DNA from: Actinomadura rayongensis
GTDB lineage: Bacteria > Actinomycetota > Actinomycetes > Streptosporangiales > Streptosporangiaceae
Assembly (NCBI RefSeq): GCF_009831215.1
Contig: NZ_WUTW01000002.1
Location: 868,001 to 932,000 of the forward strand
DNA: 64,000 nt
Direction: 5' to 3'
Below the pieces are notes generated by a model. That model was not told the DNA's origin. It worked only from the letters and a program-made list of their open reading frames with translations, and did not search any database. Positions 49,758 through 58,090 of this stretch are shown piece by piece (position 1 is the first letter of the stretch; each line of letters begins with the position of its first letter). A program made the position numbers and the translations under genes.

Positions 49758-50293
49758 CGGAACTCCCGATCGGCGGACGACCCACCTCACGGCGCCGGGT
49801 CGAGCGTGAAATCCGGCACGTTGGGCGAGCGGTTCGTGACGGCGCTCGGACACACCATTTGCGCATGTGGAGGCCCGAACAATCCGAGCCTCCGCAAGCT
49901 TTTTCCGGGAGTAGTGGGCCACCTTCAGGCCGAGCGCCCTGTGGGCGTCCACGCATCCGGCCGCGCAAGGACTCCCGCCCGCGTCAGCCTGACCGGCGTC
50001 GATCCGGCCGTTCATCGTCACCGGCGCCGACGCCGGAGCCCCGCTCATCCTCACCGCCGACGGCCGCGTCATCGTCCCGGCCGAGAGCCGCTGACGTCCC
50101 ACCGCGCCCGGCCGACCGCCCCGGCGGCCGTCTCGCCCCCGCCCGGGCCGCTGCAGTGCCCGCCGTGTCTGGAATGGTCCTCGTACTGCTTGGGCACCCG
50201 TGACCGACCGGACCGCCGCACCCCCCGGACGCGTAGGGGCCGGAGTGGTGGCCGCCGTGCATGGTTACATGACCTTTGAAGGTATGGAGGGCG
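49758..50293. other. Intergenic stretch, no intact gene
   Basis: The segment 49991-50093 reads ASIRPFIVTGADAGAPLILT and on to a stop in one frame with coding-like composition, so it may be the 3' remnant of a lost gene. A palindrome ACCTT-TG-AAGGT (50272-50283) precedes fetA. No other gene is convincing. Confidence 0.4.
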
Positions 50294-50974
50294 GTGATCG
50301 CCGTCGTGGGATTCGTGCTCGACCAGGTCAGCGTCCGGAAGGGCGCGGTACAGATCCTGTCGGAGGTGTCCGCGCAGATCCCGGCGGCGATGTGCACCGC
50401 CGTGGTGGGGCCGAGCGGGGCAGGAAAATCCACCCTGTTGCGCCTGCTGAATCGCCTGGAGGAGCCCGACACCGGCCGGGTGCTGCTGGACGGCACGCCC
50501 TTGCCCGCCTACGACGTGCGGGCGCTGCGCCGACGGGTCGGCCTGGTCGCCCAGCGGCCGACCCTGCTCACCGAGGACGTCGCCGCGGAACTGCGGGTCG
50601 GCCGCCCGGACCTCGTACGGCACCGGGCCGTGGAGGTGCTCGCGCGAGTCGGGCTGGACGAGAGCTTCCTGGATCGGGCGACCTCGGGACTGTCGGGCGG
50701 CGAGGCCCAGCGGGTCTGCCTGGCCCGTGCGCTGGCGGTCGACCCGCAGGCGCTGCTCCTGGACGAGCCGACGTCCGCACTGGACGGCGTCAGCGCCCGC
50801 GCCATCAACCGGACGATCACGGATTTCGTCGCCGACGGCGGGACCGCGGTGCTGGTCAGCCACCATCTCGACCAGGCCCTCCGCATCAGCGGGTTCGCGC
50901 TCGTGCTGCGAGCGGGCCGCCTGGTGGAGTGCGGCGAGCCCGGTTCCCTGGACTATCCGGGGACGGCGGCGTGA
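50294..50974 (+). CDS. fetA: ABC transporter ATP-binding protein, FetA type
   Basis: Start uncertain: GTG 50294 lies two to three bases after GGAGGG, and GTG 50306 may be better spaced; 226 residues as annotated. Walker A is GPSGAGKSTLLRLL, signature LSGGEAQRVCLARAL, Walker B ALLLDEPTSALD. The small ATPase paired with a UPF0014 permease is characteristic of FetAB, linked in E. coli to iron export under oxidative stress. It is coupled to fetB by GTGA. Confidence 0.88.
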   Translation: MIAVVGFVLDQVSVRKGAVQILSEVSAQIPAAMCTAVVGPSGAGKSTLLRLLNRLEEPDTGRVLLDGTPLPAYDVRALRRRVGLVAQRPTLLTEDVAAELRVGRPDLVRHRAVEVLARVGLDESFLDRATSGLSGGEAQRVCLARALAVDPQALLLDEPTSALDGVSARAINRTITDFVADGGTAVLVSHHLDQALRISGFALVLRAGRLVECGEPGSLDYPGTAA

Positions 50975-51741
50975 CCGCCCCGGCCGTGCCCGGTTGGCCG
51001 GGAGTCGCCGCGTCGGCCGCGCTGGTGGCGGTCGCGGCGCTGGCCGCCGCGCGCGCCCGGCTCGCGATGTCGCGTGAACTGGTCGTCGCGGCGGTACGGG
51101 CGGCGGTTCAGTTGGTCGCGGTCGGCGCCGTCCTCGCCGCCCTGTTCGCCCATGGCGGCCTGCCGGGCGCGGCCGGATGGATCGCGGTGATGGTCGTGGT
51201 CGCGGGGCAGGTGGCCGCCCGGCGGGCGCGCGGTCTGCCGCGCGCCCGTGGCGTGGCCACGCTCGCGGTCGCGGCCGGCACCGCGGGCACCCTGGCCACG
51301 CTCACGTCGCTGGCCGTCATCGACCTGCGGCCACACGTGCTGGTCCCGGTGGGCGGGATGGTCGTGTCCACCGCGATGCAGGCCACCGCCCTCACCCTGG
51401 CCCGGCTCCGCGACGAAGCGGCGGCGTGCCGTCCGGCCATCGAGGCGCGTCTCAGCCTGGGGCTGAGCGCGCGGGCGGCGTTCGCCCCGCACACCGGCCG
51501 CGCCGTGCGCACCGCGCTGATCCCGTCCGTGGACGCCACCAAGGTCGTCGGGCTGATCAGCCTGCCCGGCGCGATGACCGGCCTGATCCTGGCGGGCGTG
51601 GATCCGGTGACCGCGATCCGGTACCAGATCGTGGTGATGTACATGCTCCTGGCCGCCGCGGCGCTGGCCGCGTTCACCGCCGCCCGCCTGGCCGACGCCG
51701 TCCTGTTCGACGACGCCGAGCGGCTGCGCGACCTGCGCTGA
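50971..51741 (+). CDS. fetB: FetB-family (UPF0014) permease
   Basis: A 256-residue membrane protein from GTG 50971. About seven membrane helices and the family segment IPSVDATKVVGLISLPGAMTGLILAG followed by AIRYQIVVMYMLLAAAALA, which is diagnostic of UPF0014/FetB. With FetA it is expected to export iron or a related metal; within an arsenic island it may relieve metal or redox stress. Confidence 0.92.
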   Translation: MTAPAVPGWPGVAASAALVAVAALAAARARLAMSRELVVAAVRAAVQLVAVGAVLAALFAHGGLPGAAGWIAVMVVVAGQVAARRARGLPRARGVATLAVAAGTAGTLATLTSLAVIDLRPHVLVPVGGMVVSTAMQATALTLARLRDEAAACRPAIEARLSLGLSARAAFAPHTGRAVRTALIPSVDATKVVGLISLPGAMTGLILAGVDPVTAIRYQIVVMYMLLAAAALAAFTAARLADAVLFDDAERLRDLR

Positions 51742-51883
51742 CACGGCGGCTCAGCGATGACGCGGACGCTCTGTCGGCGCTATGCACCTCCCAGGCGGCG
51801 GAACCGGCGCGGTCTCCAGGCCGCCGCAGCGTCCCACTCTTCGGGGACGGCGCCGCGCCGCGCGGGTGCGTCCTCTCGAAGAA

Positions 51884-53008
51884 TCAGCGGATGCGGTGTC
51901 CCTTGATCCAGACGCCTTTGATGCGGGCGGTCGCGGTGATGTCCCGGGTGGGGTCGCCGTCGACGAGCAGGAGGTCGGCGCGGCGGCCGGGCTCGATGGT
52001 GCCTCGGTCGGGGAGTGCGAAGACCTCGGCGGCGGTGACGGTCGCGGCGCGCAGGGCCTGGACCGGTGTGAGTCCGGCTTCGACGAGGAGTCCGAGTTCG
52101 TCGTGCAGGCTTTTCCCCGCCGGTGGGGAGAAGGGCGCCGTCGGGTCCTGGTTGGCGTCGGTGCCGGCGATGATCGTCACACCTGCCGCGAGGTAGGCGG
52201 CGGTGGAGTTGCGGGCGCTGGCGTATTCCAGCTTGGGCATCAGCTTGACCGCTCCCAGGGCGCGGAAGAGCGGGCGTCGGCCGAGAGTGGAGGTCAGTCC
52301 GCGCATCATGGTCAGGGTCGGCGAGACCACGATGCCCTTGGCCGCCACCTCGCTCGCCACTCCGGGGTCCAGCGCCCCGGCGATGGGGGCGTGGGTGAGG
52401 ATGTCGACGCCCGCGGTGACGGCCGTCCGGATCGAGACCGGGGTCAGGGCGTGGGCGATCACCTTGAGGCCCCTGGCGTGGGCGCGCTCGACCAGCGCCG
52501 CGATCACGTCGGGGGGCAGCGCGTTGGTGCCCGGCTGCTTGGGGTCCTCGATGATGATCTTGATGTAGTCGACGGCATCGCGGGCCTGGTCGTCGATGAA
52601 CCGGTCGGCGTCCGCGACGTCGGCGATCGCCATGGACTCGGGGTAGCCCATCTTCCTGGTCTGCGTCGACTTCGGCGCCACGGCCGGGTACCCGGCGCTG
52701 TAGAGATCGGTCACGCGGTCGCAATGGCGGAGCTTCAGCAGCGACTCGGGGTTCGGGGAGGCCATGTCCAGGACGGTGGTCACGCCCCAGCGCCCGTAGG
52801 TCTCCAGGTCCTCCAGGGTCTCGACGTGGACGTGCGTGTCGATCAGCCCGGGCAGCAGCGTCGCCCCGGAGCCGTCCACGACCTGCTCGGGTGCCGTGAT
52901 CTCGTCGCGGATCAGTCCGTTCTCAACAGAGACCGTTCGGGGGCCGGTGAGCTGATGGCCGTCGAAGACCCGGACGTTGGTGATCGTCGTACTGCCTGCG
53001 TCCTGCAT
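51884..53008 (-). CDS. Amidohydrolase family metal-dependent hydrolase
   Basis: A 374-residue enzyme from ATG 53008 (GGAG upstream). Metal-binding features: LLPGLIDTHVHVE (first His pair), DYIKIIIED (candidate carboxylated Lys), KVIAHA, ILTHAP and TIIAGTDANQD. It matches imidazolonepropionase-like or prolidase-like amidohydrolases; the substrate cannot be read. It is divergent from the LysR regulator, so it is the likely regulated gene. Confidence 0.88.
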   Translation of the reverse strand: MQDAGSTTITNVRVFDGHQLTGPRTVSVENGLIRDEITAPEQVVDGSGATLLPGLIDTHVHVETLEDLETYGRWGVTTVLDMASPNPESLLKLRHCDRVTDLYSAGYPAVAPKSTQTRKMGYPESMAIADVADADRFIDDQARDAVDYIKIIIEDPKQPGTNALPPDVIAALVERAHARGLKVIAHALTPVSIRTAVTAGVDILTHAPIAGALDPGVASEVAAKGIVVSPTLTMMRGLTSTLGRRPLFRALGAVKLMPKLEYASARNSTAAYLAAGVTIIAGTDANQDPTAPFSPPAGKSLHDELGLLVEAGLTPVQALRAATVTAAEVFALPDRGTIEPGRRADLLLVDGDPTRDITATARIKGVWIKGHRIR

Positions 53009-53248
53009 GACAACTCCATCAAGCGCGTGGGGCATTCGAACTGTTGGTGGTGAGGTCGGCCAGAGGCGCGGCCGTCACGTTCGCTTCGGCCGGTCGAACG
53101 CGGACTGCTCGACGTCCTTCTCCAGCTCGCTGCCCTTGGTGGCGAGGATGCGGGCCATCCGGCACGCCCCCATTCTGCGCCGGGGCGACCGATCGGTCCA
53201 ATGGATGAATACGATGAATCAATCGTTTTGGCGAAAGAATGGAGCGCC

Positions 53249-54151
53249 ATGGAGCTGCGTCACCTGCGCTACTTCGTGGCGGTCGCCGAGGAGCGGCACT
53301 TCGGCCGCGCGGCGGAGCGGCTGCACGTGACGCAGTCCACGCTCAGCACCCAGGTGCAGGCGCTGGAGCGCGAGGTCGGAGGCCCGCTGCTCCGCCGCAC
53401 CAGCCGACGCGTGGAACTCACCGAGGCAGGGGAACTCCTGCTCACCCACGCCCGCCACACGCTCGCCCACGCAGCCCATTCCCTGCACGTCGCCCGCCAG
53501 TCGATCCAGGGCAAGACGGGCTTGGTGCGAATCGGCTTCTCCGGCGTCGCCGTCCTGCAAGGACATCTGATCGCGGACATGCACGCCTTCCACCAGGCCA
53601 ACCCGGCCACGGAACTCACCCTGACCGAACTTCCCCCCGCGGCCCAGGTCACCGCCGTACGCGACGGCACACTCGACGTCGGATACTGCCCGCGCCTGGG
53701 ACTCGGCGACACCGATGGGCTCGCCCTTCGGCCCCGCGCCGCCGCGACCCCGCTGTCGGTCGCGCTGCGGCACGACCACGAGCTGGCCGCCGCGTCCGCC
53801 CTCTCGGTCGCCGATCTGGCCCACTGGGATTTGGTGATCTACGCGACCAGGGAAGAAGAAGGACAGGTGCTCGCCCAGCTCGGGCCCGAGACCGATCGGC
53901 CCCGCTCCCGCGTCCATACGGTCACCGGAACCCTGGCCGCCCTCACTTTCGCCGCCGCCGGGATGGGCGTGGCCGTGGTTCCCGCCTCCGTAAATCGCAT
54001 CGACCTGCCCGACATCACCTACCGGCGGCTCACCATCACCTCCGGCCCGGACCTGCTGATCATCAGCCGGACCGACGAACTGTCCGGCCCCGTCCGGGCC
54101 TTCCTCAGCCACGGCGGGAAGGCCGAGCCCCGGCCGCCCCTCGAAACGTGA
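53249..54151 (+). CDS. LysR-family transcriptional regulator
   Basis: A 300-residue regulator from ATG 53249 (GGAG upstream). The N-terminal winged helix-turn-helix is typical (MELRHLRYFVAVAEERHFGR, LHVTQSTLSTQVQALEREVG), followed by a periplasmic-binding-like effector domain. Upstream, GATGAAT occurs twice in an AT-rich stretch (53203-53221), a possible binding region. The last 244 bases of the gene and its flank are duplicated at 61544-61787. Confidence 0.93.
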   Translation: MELRHLRYFVAVAEERHFGRAAERLHVTQSTLSTQVQALEREVGGPLLRRTSRRVELTEAGELLLTHARHTLAHAAHSLHVARQSIQGKTGLVRIGFSGVAVLQGHLIADMHAFHQANPATELTLTELPPAAQVTAVRDGTLDVGYCPRLGLGDTDGLALRPRAAATPLSVALRHDHELAAASALSVADLAHWDLVIYATREEEGQVLAQLGPETDRPRSRVHTVTGTLAALTFAAAGMGVAVVPASVNRIDLPDITYRRLTITSGPDLLIISRTDELSGPVRAFLSHGGKAEPRPPLET

Positions 54152-54179
54152 GCATTCCGGGGACATGCCCGTTCCGGCG
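53936..54179 (+). repeat. Source copy of a duplicated LysR 3' segment
   Basis: These 244 bases (LysR residues from about 230 to the stop, plus 28 bases beyond) recur at 61544-61787 without any gap. By eye about 23 positions differ, roughly 90 percent identity, so the copy has diverged but kept the reading frame. Confidence 0.85.
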
Positions 54180-54194
54180 TTGGCCGTGACAGCT

Positions 54195-54278
54195 TTGGGA
54201 CACCCTGCTGACCCACGATCGGATGCATGCCCGATCAGCCGGTCCGGGCCGACGTTCCTCGACCCGGACCGTTTCCGC
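54195..54278. repeat. Right direct repeat of the tRNA-Leu island
   Basis: Matches 42537-42623, including a degenerate trace of the tRNA-Leu 3' end (TTGGGACAC) and a complete copy of the downstream terminator (GGTCCGGG at 54241-54248 pairing with CCCGGACC at 54263-54270). The hairpin also ends transcription from the BldC-like gene. Confidence 0.6.
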
Positions 54279-54293
54279 GTCATCGTGCCGGTG

Positions 54294-54632
54294 TCATCCC
54301 CCGCTGAGGACGCGGATCGCAGCGCCGGCGTCGCCGTCGAAGTAGTCGCGGACGACACCGCGCAGCACGGCGCGGGCGCGTCCGGTCACCGCGAGCCTCG
54401 GCTCCTCGGCCGGGTCGACGTCGTTTTCCGGCGCGGTCGCGCTCTTGCCCTGCAACAGCTCGTGGATCTCCTCCGCGTGGTACCGGCGGTGCCCGGACGG
54501 AAGGGTGACCGGGTTCAGGGTTCCCGACCTGGCCCAGCGGGTGACCGTCTTCGGATCGACGCGGAAGAAGTTCGCCACCTCCGCCGGGGTGTACAGGGTC
54601 GGCTGCTGCGGTTCTTTGGATTTCTTCGCCAT
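54294..54632 (-). CDS. BldC-like MerR-type developmental regulator
   Basis: A 112-residue protein. The single winged helix-turn-helix is very close to Streptomyces BldC: LYTPAEVANFFRVDPKTVTR, then WARSGTLNPVTLPSGHRRYH, without the MerR effector domain. An extra C-terminal 45 residues (ARAVLRGVVRDYFDGDAGAA) are not in BldC. BldC binds repeated sites cooperatively and holds back sporulation; this is probably a paralogue rather than the orthologue because of the tail and setting. Confidence 0.88.
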   Translation of the reverse strand: MAKKSKEPQQPTLYTPAEVANFFRVDPKTVTRWARSGTLNPVTLPSGHRRYHAEEIHELLQGKSATAPENDVDPAEEPRLAVTGRARAVLRGVVRDYFDGDAGAAIRVLSGG

Positions 54633-54928
54633 GGTCGTTGTTCCGGTTCTCGGTTCGGATCTTTCTTCGGACGTTCGTTCTGGACGGACCTGCCGGGCCT
54701 TGTCGATTCACCGAGCGGTTCGCGCTCTGTTTCCTCGCACACGGCCCGCAGGGGACGTGCGGGCAGTGATCCTGGCTCTCCCGCCGGGGGCTGATCTTCT
54801 GCCCGGGTCGATTCGGTAGGGGGCCGCCAGGCGTCCGGCTCTCTGCGCGGGCGCCCGGCGGCCCCGGGGACTCCGACGCCGTCCCGTCCCCGCCCAGCGG
54901 GACGGCGCGGGAGAAGCGCGGCGCGCGA
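54633..54928. other. Regulatory gap between BldC-like gene and small membrane gene
   Basis: It holds the promoter of the BldC-like gene and, at 54821-54866, a GGGGCCGCC...GGCGGCCCC hairpin in addition to the hairpin at 54878-54906. No coding sequence is recognised. Confidence 0.45.
54878..54906 (-). terminator. Hairpin terminator after the small membrane protein gene
   Basis: GCCGTCCCG (54878-54886) pairs with CGGGACGGC (54898-54906), 22 bases beyond the stop of the minus-strand gene at 54929. No U-tract. Confidence 0.6.
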
Positions 54929-55108
54929 TCAGGAGCCGCGGCCGAGCGGACGGCGCTTCCGGGAGCGCGGACGGCCTGCGGCCCGCCGACCCCAGCGCCG
55001 GACCGCAGGCCGGGTGAGCGCGCCCAGCAGGTAGCCGAACGCCACGGCGAAGGCGATCCCGACCGTCACCCGGACGGCGATCGCGGCCGGTCCCGACGCC
55101 GTCAGCAC
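54929..55108 (-). CDS. Small membrane protein coupled to the preceding gene
   Basis: A 59-residue protein from GTG 55108, overlapping the upstream stop by seven bases. It has one membrane helix (IAVRVTVGIAFAVAFGYLLG) and a basic C-terminus (RRWGRRAAGRPRSRKRRP). It is too short to appear in most automatic calls. It belongs with the ATPase and the next gene in a three-gene unit. Function unknown. Confidence 0.55.
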   Translation of the reverse strand: MLTASGPAAIAVRVTVGIAFAVAFGYLLGALTRPAVRRWGRRAAGRPRSRKRRPLGRGS

Positions 55109-55563
55109 GATTCCTCACGGGGCGTGACGAGAGACGTCCCGTGCGTCCGGAACCACAGCCAGGCACCGGCCGCGACCACCGTGAGCACCCCGAGCCCGGC
55201 CGTTGCTCTGTGCACCGCCCGCCGACGCACGATCGGCGGAGCAGGCCGGGACACGGGACGCACCGCGCCGCGGGAAACGCGCTGCGCCGTGAACTCCCAC
55301 GCGCGGACGAACTCGGGGTCGTCCTCGGGCGCGGCACCGGCCGGATCGGCGGGACGGCTGAGCAGCTCCGCGATCAGGTCGAACGCGTCCGGGTCGACGT
55401 CGTGGAGCGCGTCGAGCAGTTCGAGCGCGCCCCGGCCCGACACCGCGACGCGGTCTTCGGCCGGGGAGTGGGCGAGCCACATCCCGTCGGCGTCGATCGC
55501 CAACCGCCAGCGCGGGAAGAAGCTGCGCAGGAGCACGAGCAGATGCCCGTCGGGATGAGTCAC
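55102..55563 (-). CDS. Hypothetical protein with C-terminal membrane helix
   Basis: A 153-residue protein from GTG 55563, overlapping the ATPase stop (GTGA). The first 90 residues form a soluble alpha/beta domain (HLLVLLRSFFPRWRLAIDAD, GRGALELLDALHDVDPDAFD), followed by a linker and a membrane helix near the end (GLGVLTVVAAGAWLWF). I do not recognise the family. The coupling suggests an anchor or partner for the anti-sigma-type ATPase. Confidence 0.7.
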   Translation of the reverse strand: MTHPDGHLLVLLRSFFPRWRLAIDADGMWLAHSPAEDRVAVSGRGALELLDALHDVDPDAFDLIAELLSRPADPAGAAPEDDPEFVRAWEFTAQRVSRGAVRPVSRPAPPIVRRRAVHRATAGLGVLTVVAAGAWLWFRTHGTSLVTPREESC

Positions 55564-56003
55564 CGGGGCCGCCCGCAGGCGAGAGCCGCGCAGACCCACT
55601 TGCCGCGCGGTGGCGTCCGCTCGACCCAGTAGGCCGAACTCAGGCTCTGGACGATCGTCAGACCCCAGCCGCCGTTGTCGTCCCAATTGTCCGCGCTGAG
55701 GTCCAGCGTTTCCAACGACAACTCCACCTGCTGCGGGCAAGGGAGCGCGACATCGCAGTCCCACACCGCCAGAATCACTTTTCGTCCCTCGACCCGCGCG
55801 TGGACCTTGATCCTGTCCAGGACGCCGGACACTTCGATCGCATTCGCCATTAGCTCCCCTACAATCAAGATCGCATCGGCGACGAGTTCGGAGCAATTCC
55901 AGCGAACCAGGGCATTTCCGACCCGATCGGGTGCGAGGCCGACAGCCGACGTCGATGTCGGAAACTGCCCGGTCACCGCCAGAACGGCGGACGTTGCTGA
56001 CAT
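55560..56003 (-). CDS. Anti-sigma-factor-type histidine-kinase-like ATPase
   Basis: A 147-residue GHKL ATPase from ATG 56003 (GTG 56015 is an alternative). The N-box is VADAILIVGELMANAIEVS, G1 is VILAVWDCD and G2 is GGWGLTIVQSLSSAYW. It has no H-box, as in SpoIIAB/RsbW-like and AbaA-cluster ATPases. Its neighbours, divergent XRE and DUF397 genes, form the WhiJ-like developmental regulatory set known from Streptomyces. Confidence 0.85.
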   Translation of the reverse strand: MSATSAVLAVTGQFPTSTSAVGLAPDRVGNALVRWNCSELVADAILIVGELMANAIEVSGVLDRIKVHARVEGRKVILAVWDCDVALPCPQQVELSLETLDLSADNWDDNGGWGLTIVQSLSSAYWVERTPPRGKWVCAALACGRPR

Positions 56004-56120
56004 CGCCCACCACACCCCCTTGGGGAAAATCCGTGAACGGAATCACAGATTGGCCCTCATCCCGACCGGCCGCACGTGTACGGTCCAAGTCCGGAACATC
56101 CCGGGAGAGGAGTCCCCCCA

Positions 56121-56951
56121 ATGCCCGCGAAGCGGCGCCCCGAGGAACTGCCTGACCCCAAGCAGAACATGTGGGACCTCATCGCCGTCATCCTGCGGTA
56201 CCAGCGCAACCAGCGCGGCCTGTCGGGCGACGCGATGGGACGGATCATCGGCGCCAGCAAGTCCACGGTCTCCCGCCTCGAAACGGGAGATGACCGCATG
56301 GACTCGAAACAGGCCGCCGCGATCGACAAAGCCTGGGACACCGGGAAGCTTTACACCCTTTTGGTGTGGTATGCCGCAATTGGCCACGACCCGCAGTGGT
56401 TCGCGCAGTACGTGCGCTTCGAGCAGCGCTCAGAACATCTCAGGATCTACGAGGAGAGCGTCGTCCCCGGCCTCTTCCAGACGGAGGACTACACAAGAGC
56501 ACTATTGCTTGCTGGCACCCAGCTCGACCCGGACATGGTTCTCGCAGAGCGCATGGAACGACAGGGGCTCCTGAGCCGGAACCACGCATCCCATGCGACC
56601 ATCATCGTCTCCCAGAACGCTCTTGAGTGGCCAATCGGTTCACCAGAGATCATGCGGTCGCAGCTCGCTCATCTCTTGGAGATGGCGGCACTGCCCAATG
56701 TGATCTTCAGAGTGGTCCCGCGATCGTGGTCGGTAGGGGCACATCAGGGCCTGAACGGAGCGTTTCAGCTGCTCAGCGGCGACGACTTCGGTGAGGTCGT
56801 CTACACGGAGGCGGCAGGGGCCGGGCGTTTGGTGTCGGCCCCGTCCGAGGTGCGTGGGTATGGCGTAAGGTACGAGCGCATCAGCGCGAAGGCGCTCGAC
56901 GAGGGCGCATCAGCGGACCTCATCCGACGACTCATGGAGGACTGCAAATGA
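56121..56951 (+). CDS. XRE/DUF5753 regulator (WhiJ-like)
   Basis: A 276-residue protein; ATG 56121 follows GGGAGAGGAG. An N-terminal XRE helix-turn-helix (LSGDAMGRIIGASKSTVSRLE) is followed by the DUF5753 sensor domain (IYEESVVPGLFQTEDYTRAL, then VIFRVVPRSWSVGAHQGLNG). WhiJ-like proteins of this class act with a partner DUF397 protein in development or in antibiotic control; ATGA overlap with the DUF397 gene shows they are a unit. Confidence 0.9.
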   Translation: MPAKRRPEELPDPKQNMWDLIAVILRYQRNQRGLSGDAMGRIIGASKSTVSRLETGDDRMDSKQAAAIDKAWDTGKLYTLLVWYAAIGHDPQWFAQYVRFEQRSEHLRIYEESVVPGLFQTEDYTRALLLAGTQLDPDMVLAERMERQGLLSRNHASHATIIVSQNALEWPIGSPEIMRSQLAHLLEMAALPNVIFRVVPRSWSVGAHQGLNGAFQLLSGDDFGEVVYTEAAGAGRLVSAPSEVRGYGVRYERISAKALDEGASADLIRRLMEDCK

Positions 56952-57145
56952 CGCACCCCGCGTGGCGGAAGTCGAGCCGCAGCGGAACCGAGCGGAACGC
57001 CTGCGTCGAGGTAGCAGACCTGTCCACCCAAGCGGTCGGCGTCCGCGACAGCAAGAACCCCTCCCTGGGTCACCTGTCCCTGACCCCCGCCAACTTCAGC
57101 GGCCTGCTCGCCCACATCAAGCGCGGCACTCTCGACCACGCCTGA
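56948..57145 (+). CDS. DUF397 protein (partner of WhiJ-like regulator)
   Basis: A 65-residue protein overlapping the XRE gene by ATGA. It has the family signature WRKSSRSG...NACVEVADL and VGVRDSKNPSLGHLSLTPANFSGLL. It is believed to bind and modulate the XRE partner, sometimes with the anti-sigma-type ATPase, here encoded divergently. Confidence 0.92.
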   Translation: MTHPAWRKSSRSGTERNACVEVADLSTQAVGVRDSKNPSLGHLSLTPANFSGLLAHIKRGTLDHA

Positions 57146-57157
57146 GCCCCCGCATCA

Positions 57158-57197
57158 GAGACACGGCCTCGCCCCAGCGCGGGGCCGTCGGCGTCTC
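57158..57197 (+). terminator. Hairpin terminator after DUF397 gene
   Basis: GAGAC (57158-57162) and CGGCC (57164-57168) pair with GGCCG (57183-57187) and GTCTC (57193-57197), with small bulges, forming an extended stem 13 bases after the stop. No U-tract. Confidence 0.55.
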
Positions 57198-57264
57198 CAG
57201 ACGCAGCAACTCCCCCACGCTGGTTCATCCCTCGTGGTCTTCACCACCCTCTGTCCGCACTGGA

Positions 57265-57570
57265 TCAGTGGGTGCGCCGAGCCCGGCGAGTGCGTCGACG
57301 GAATCGCGCCCTCCGATTCCAGTAGGCGAGGTCGCGGCGGGCGGTCAGGGTGGCGGGGTGGTCAGGACCCAGCACCCGCTCGCGGATCGGCAACAGCTCA
57401 GCGAACAAATCACGAGCCGCCACCACATCACCCGCCCTCCCCGTCCAGCGAGCGAGGTGTTGGCGGGCGATCAGCGTGACGGGATGGTCGGGACCCAACA
57501 CCCGCTGGAAGATCGGCAACAGCTCAGCGAACAAATCACGAGCCGCCACCACATCACCCGCCGCCCCCGT
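57265..57570 (-). pseudogene. 3' remainder of the STAND NTPase TPR array, beyond an amber codon
   Basis: The reading frame of the adjacent gene continues for about 102 codons after its stop. It encodes two more full 42-residue TPR units (DVVAARDLFAELLPI, VLGPDHP) and an Arg-rich end. In the other units the position is Trp (LAYWTG or LARWTG); here the TGG codon is TAG (57571-57573). A single base change therefore explains the stop. A GTG at 57552 could restart translation, but no ribosome site is evident. Confidence 0.7.
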
Positions 57571-58090
57571 CTAATAGGCGAGCTCATGGCGGGCGATCAG
57601 GGTGTCAGGGTGGTCAGGACCCAGCACCCGCTCGCGGATCGGCAACAGCTCAGCGAACAAATCACGAGCCGCCACCACATCACCCGCCCTCCCCGTCCAG
57701 CGAGCGAGGTCGTGGCGAGCGTCCAGGGTCTCGGGGTGGTCGGGACCCATGACCCGTTCGCGGATCGGCACCAGCTCAGCGAACAGATCACGAGCCGCCA
57801 CCACATCGCCCGCCGCCCCCGTCCAGTAGGCGAGTTCATGGCGGGCGGTCAGAGTATCGGGGTGGTCGGGACCTAACACCCGCTCGCAGATTGGCACCAG
57901 CTCAGCGAACAAATCACGAGCCGCCACCACATCACCCGCCGCCCCCGTCCAGCGAGCGAGGTTGTGGCGGGCGTCCAGGGTGTCGGGGTGGTCGGGACCC
58001 ATGACCCGCTCGCGGATCGGCAACAGCTCAGCGAACAGATCACGAGCCGCCACCACATCGCCCGCCGCCCCCGTCCAGTAGGCGAGGTTG
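57290..58090 (-). repeat. 126-bp tandem repeats encoding TPR units
   Basis: About six units of 126 bases, each encoding LAxWTGxAGDVVAARDLFAE and the following 22 residues, run through both the gene and the remainder beyond the stop. High identity between units suggests recent expansion or gene conversion. Confidence 0.85.

Noticed and set aside
53075..53158. Possible 27-codon minus-strand ORF (MARILATKGSELEKDVEQS)
   Set aside because: It looks coding-like but has no clear ribosome site and no partner. It may be the remnant of a lost gene, too short to support.
57290..58090. 126-bp repeats considered as a mobile or CRISPR-like array
   Set aside because: They keep a single reading frame that encodes 42-residue TPR units.
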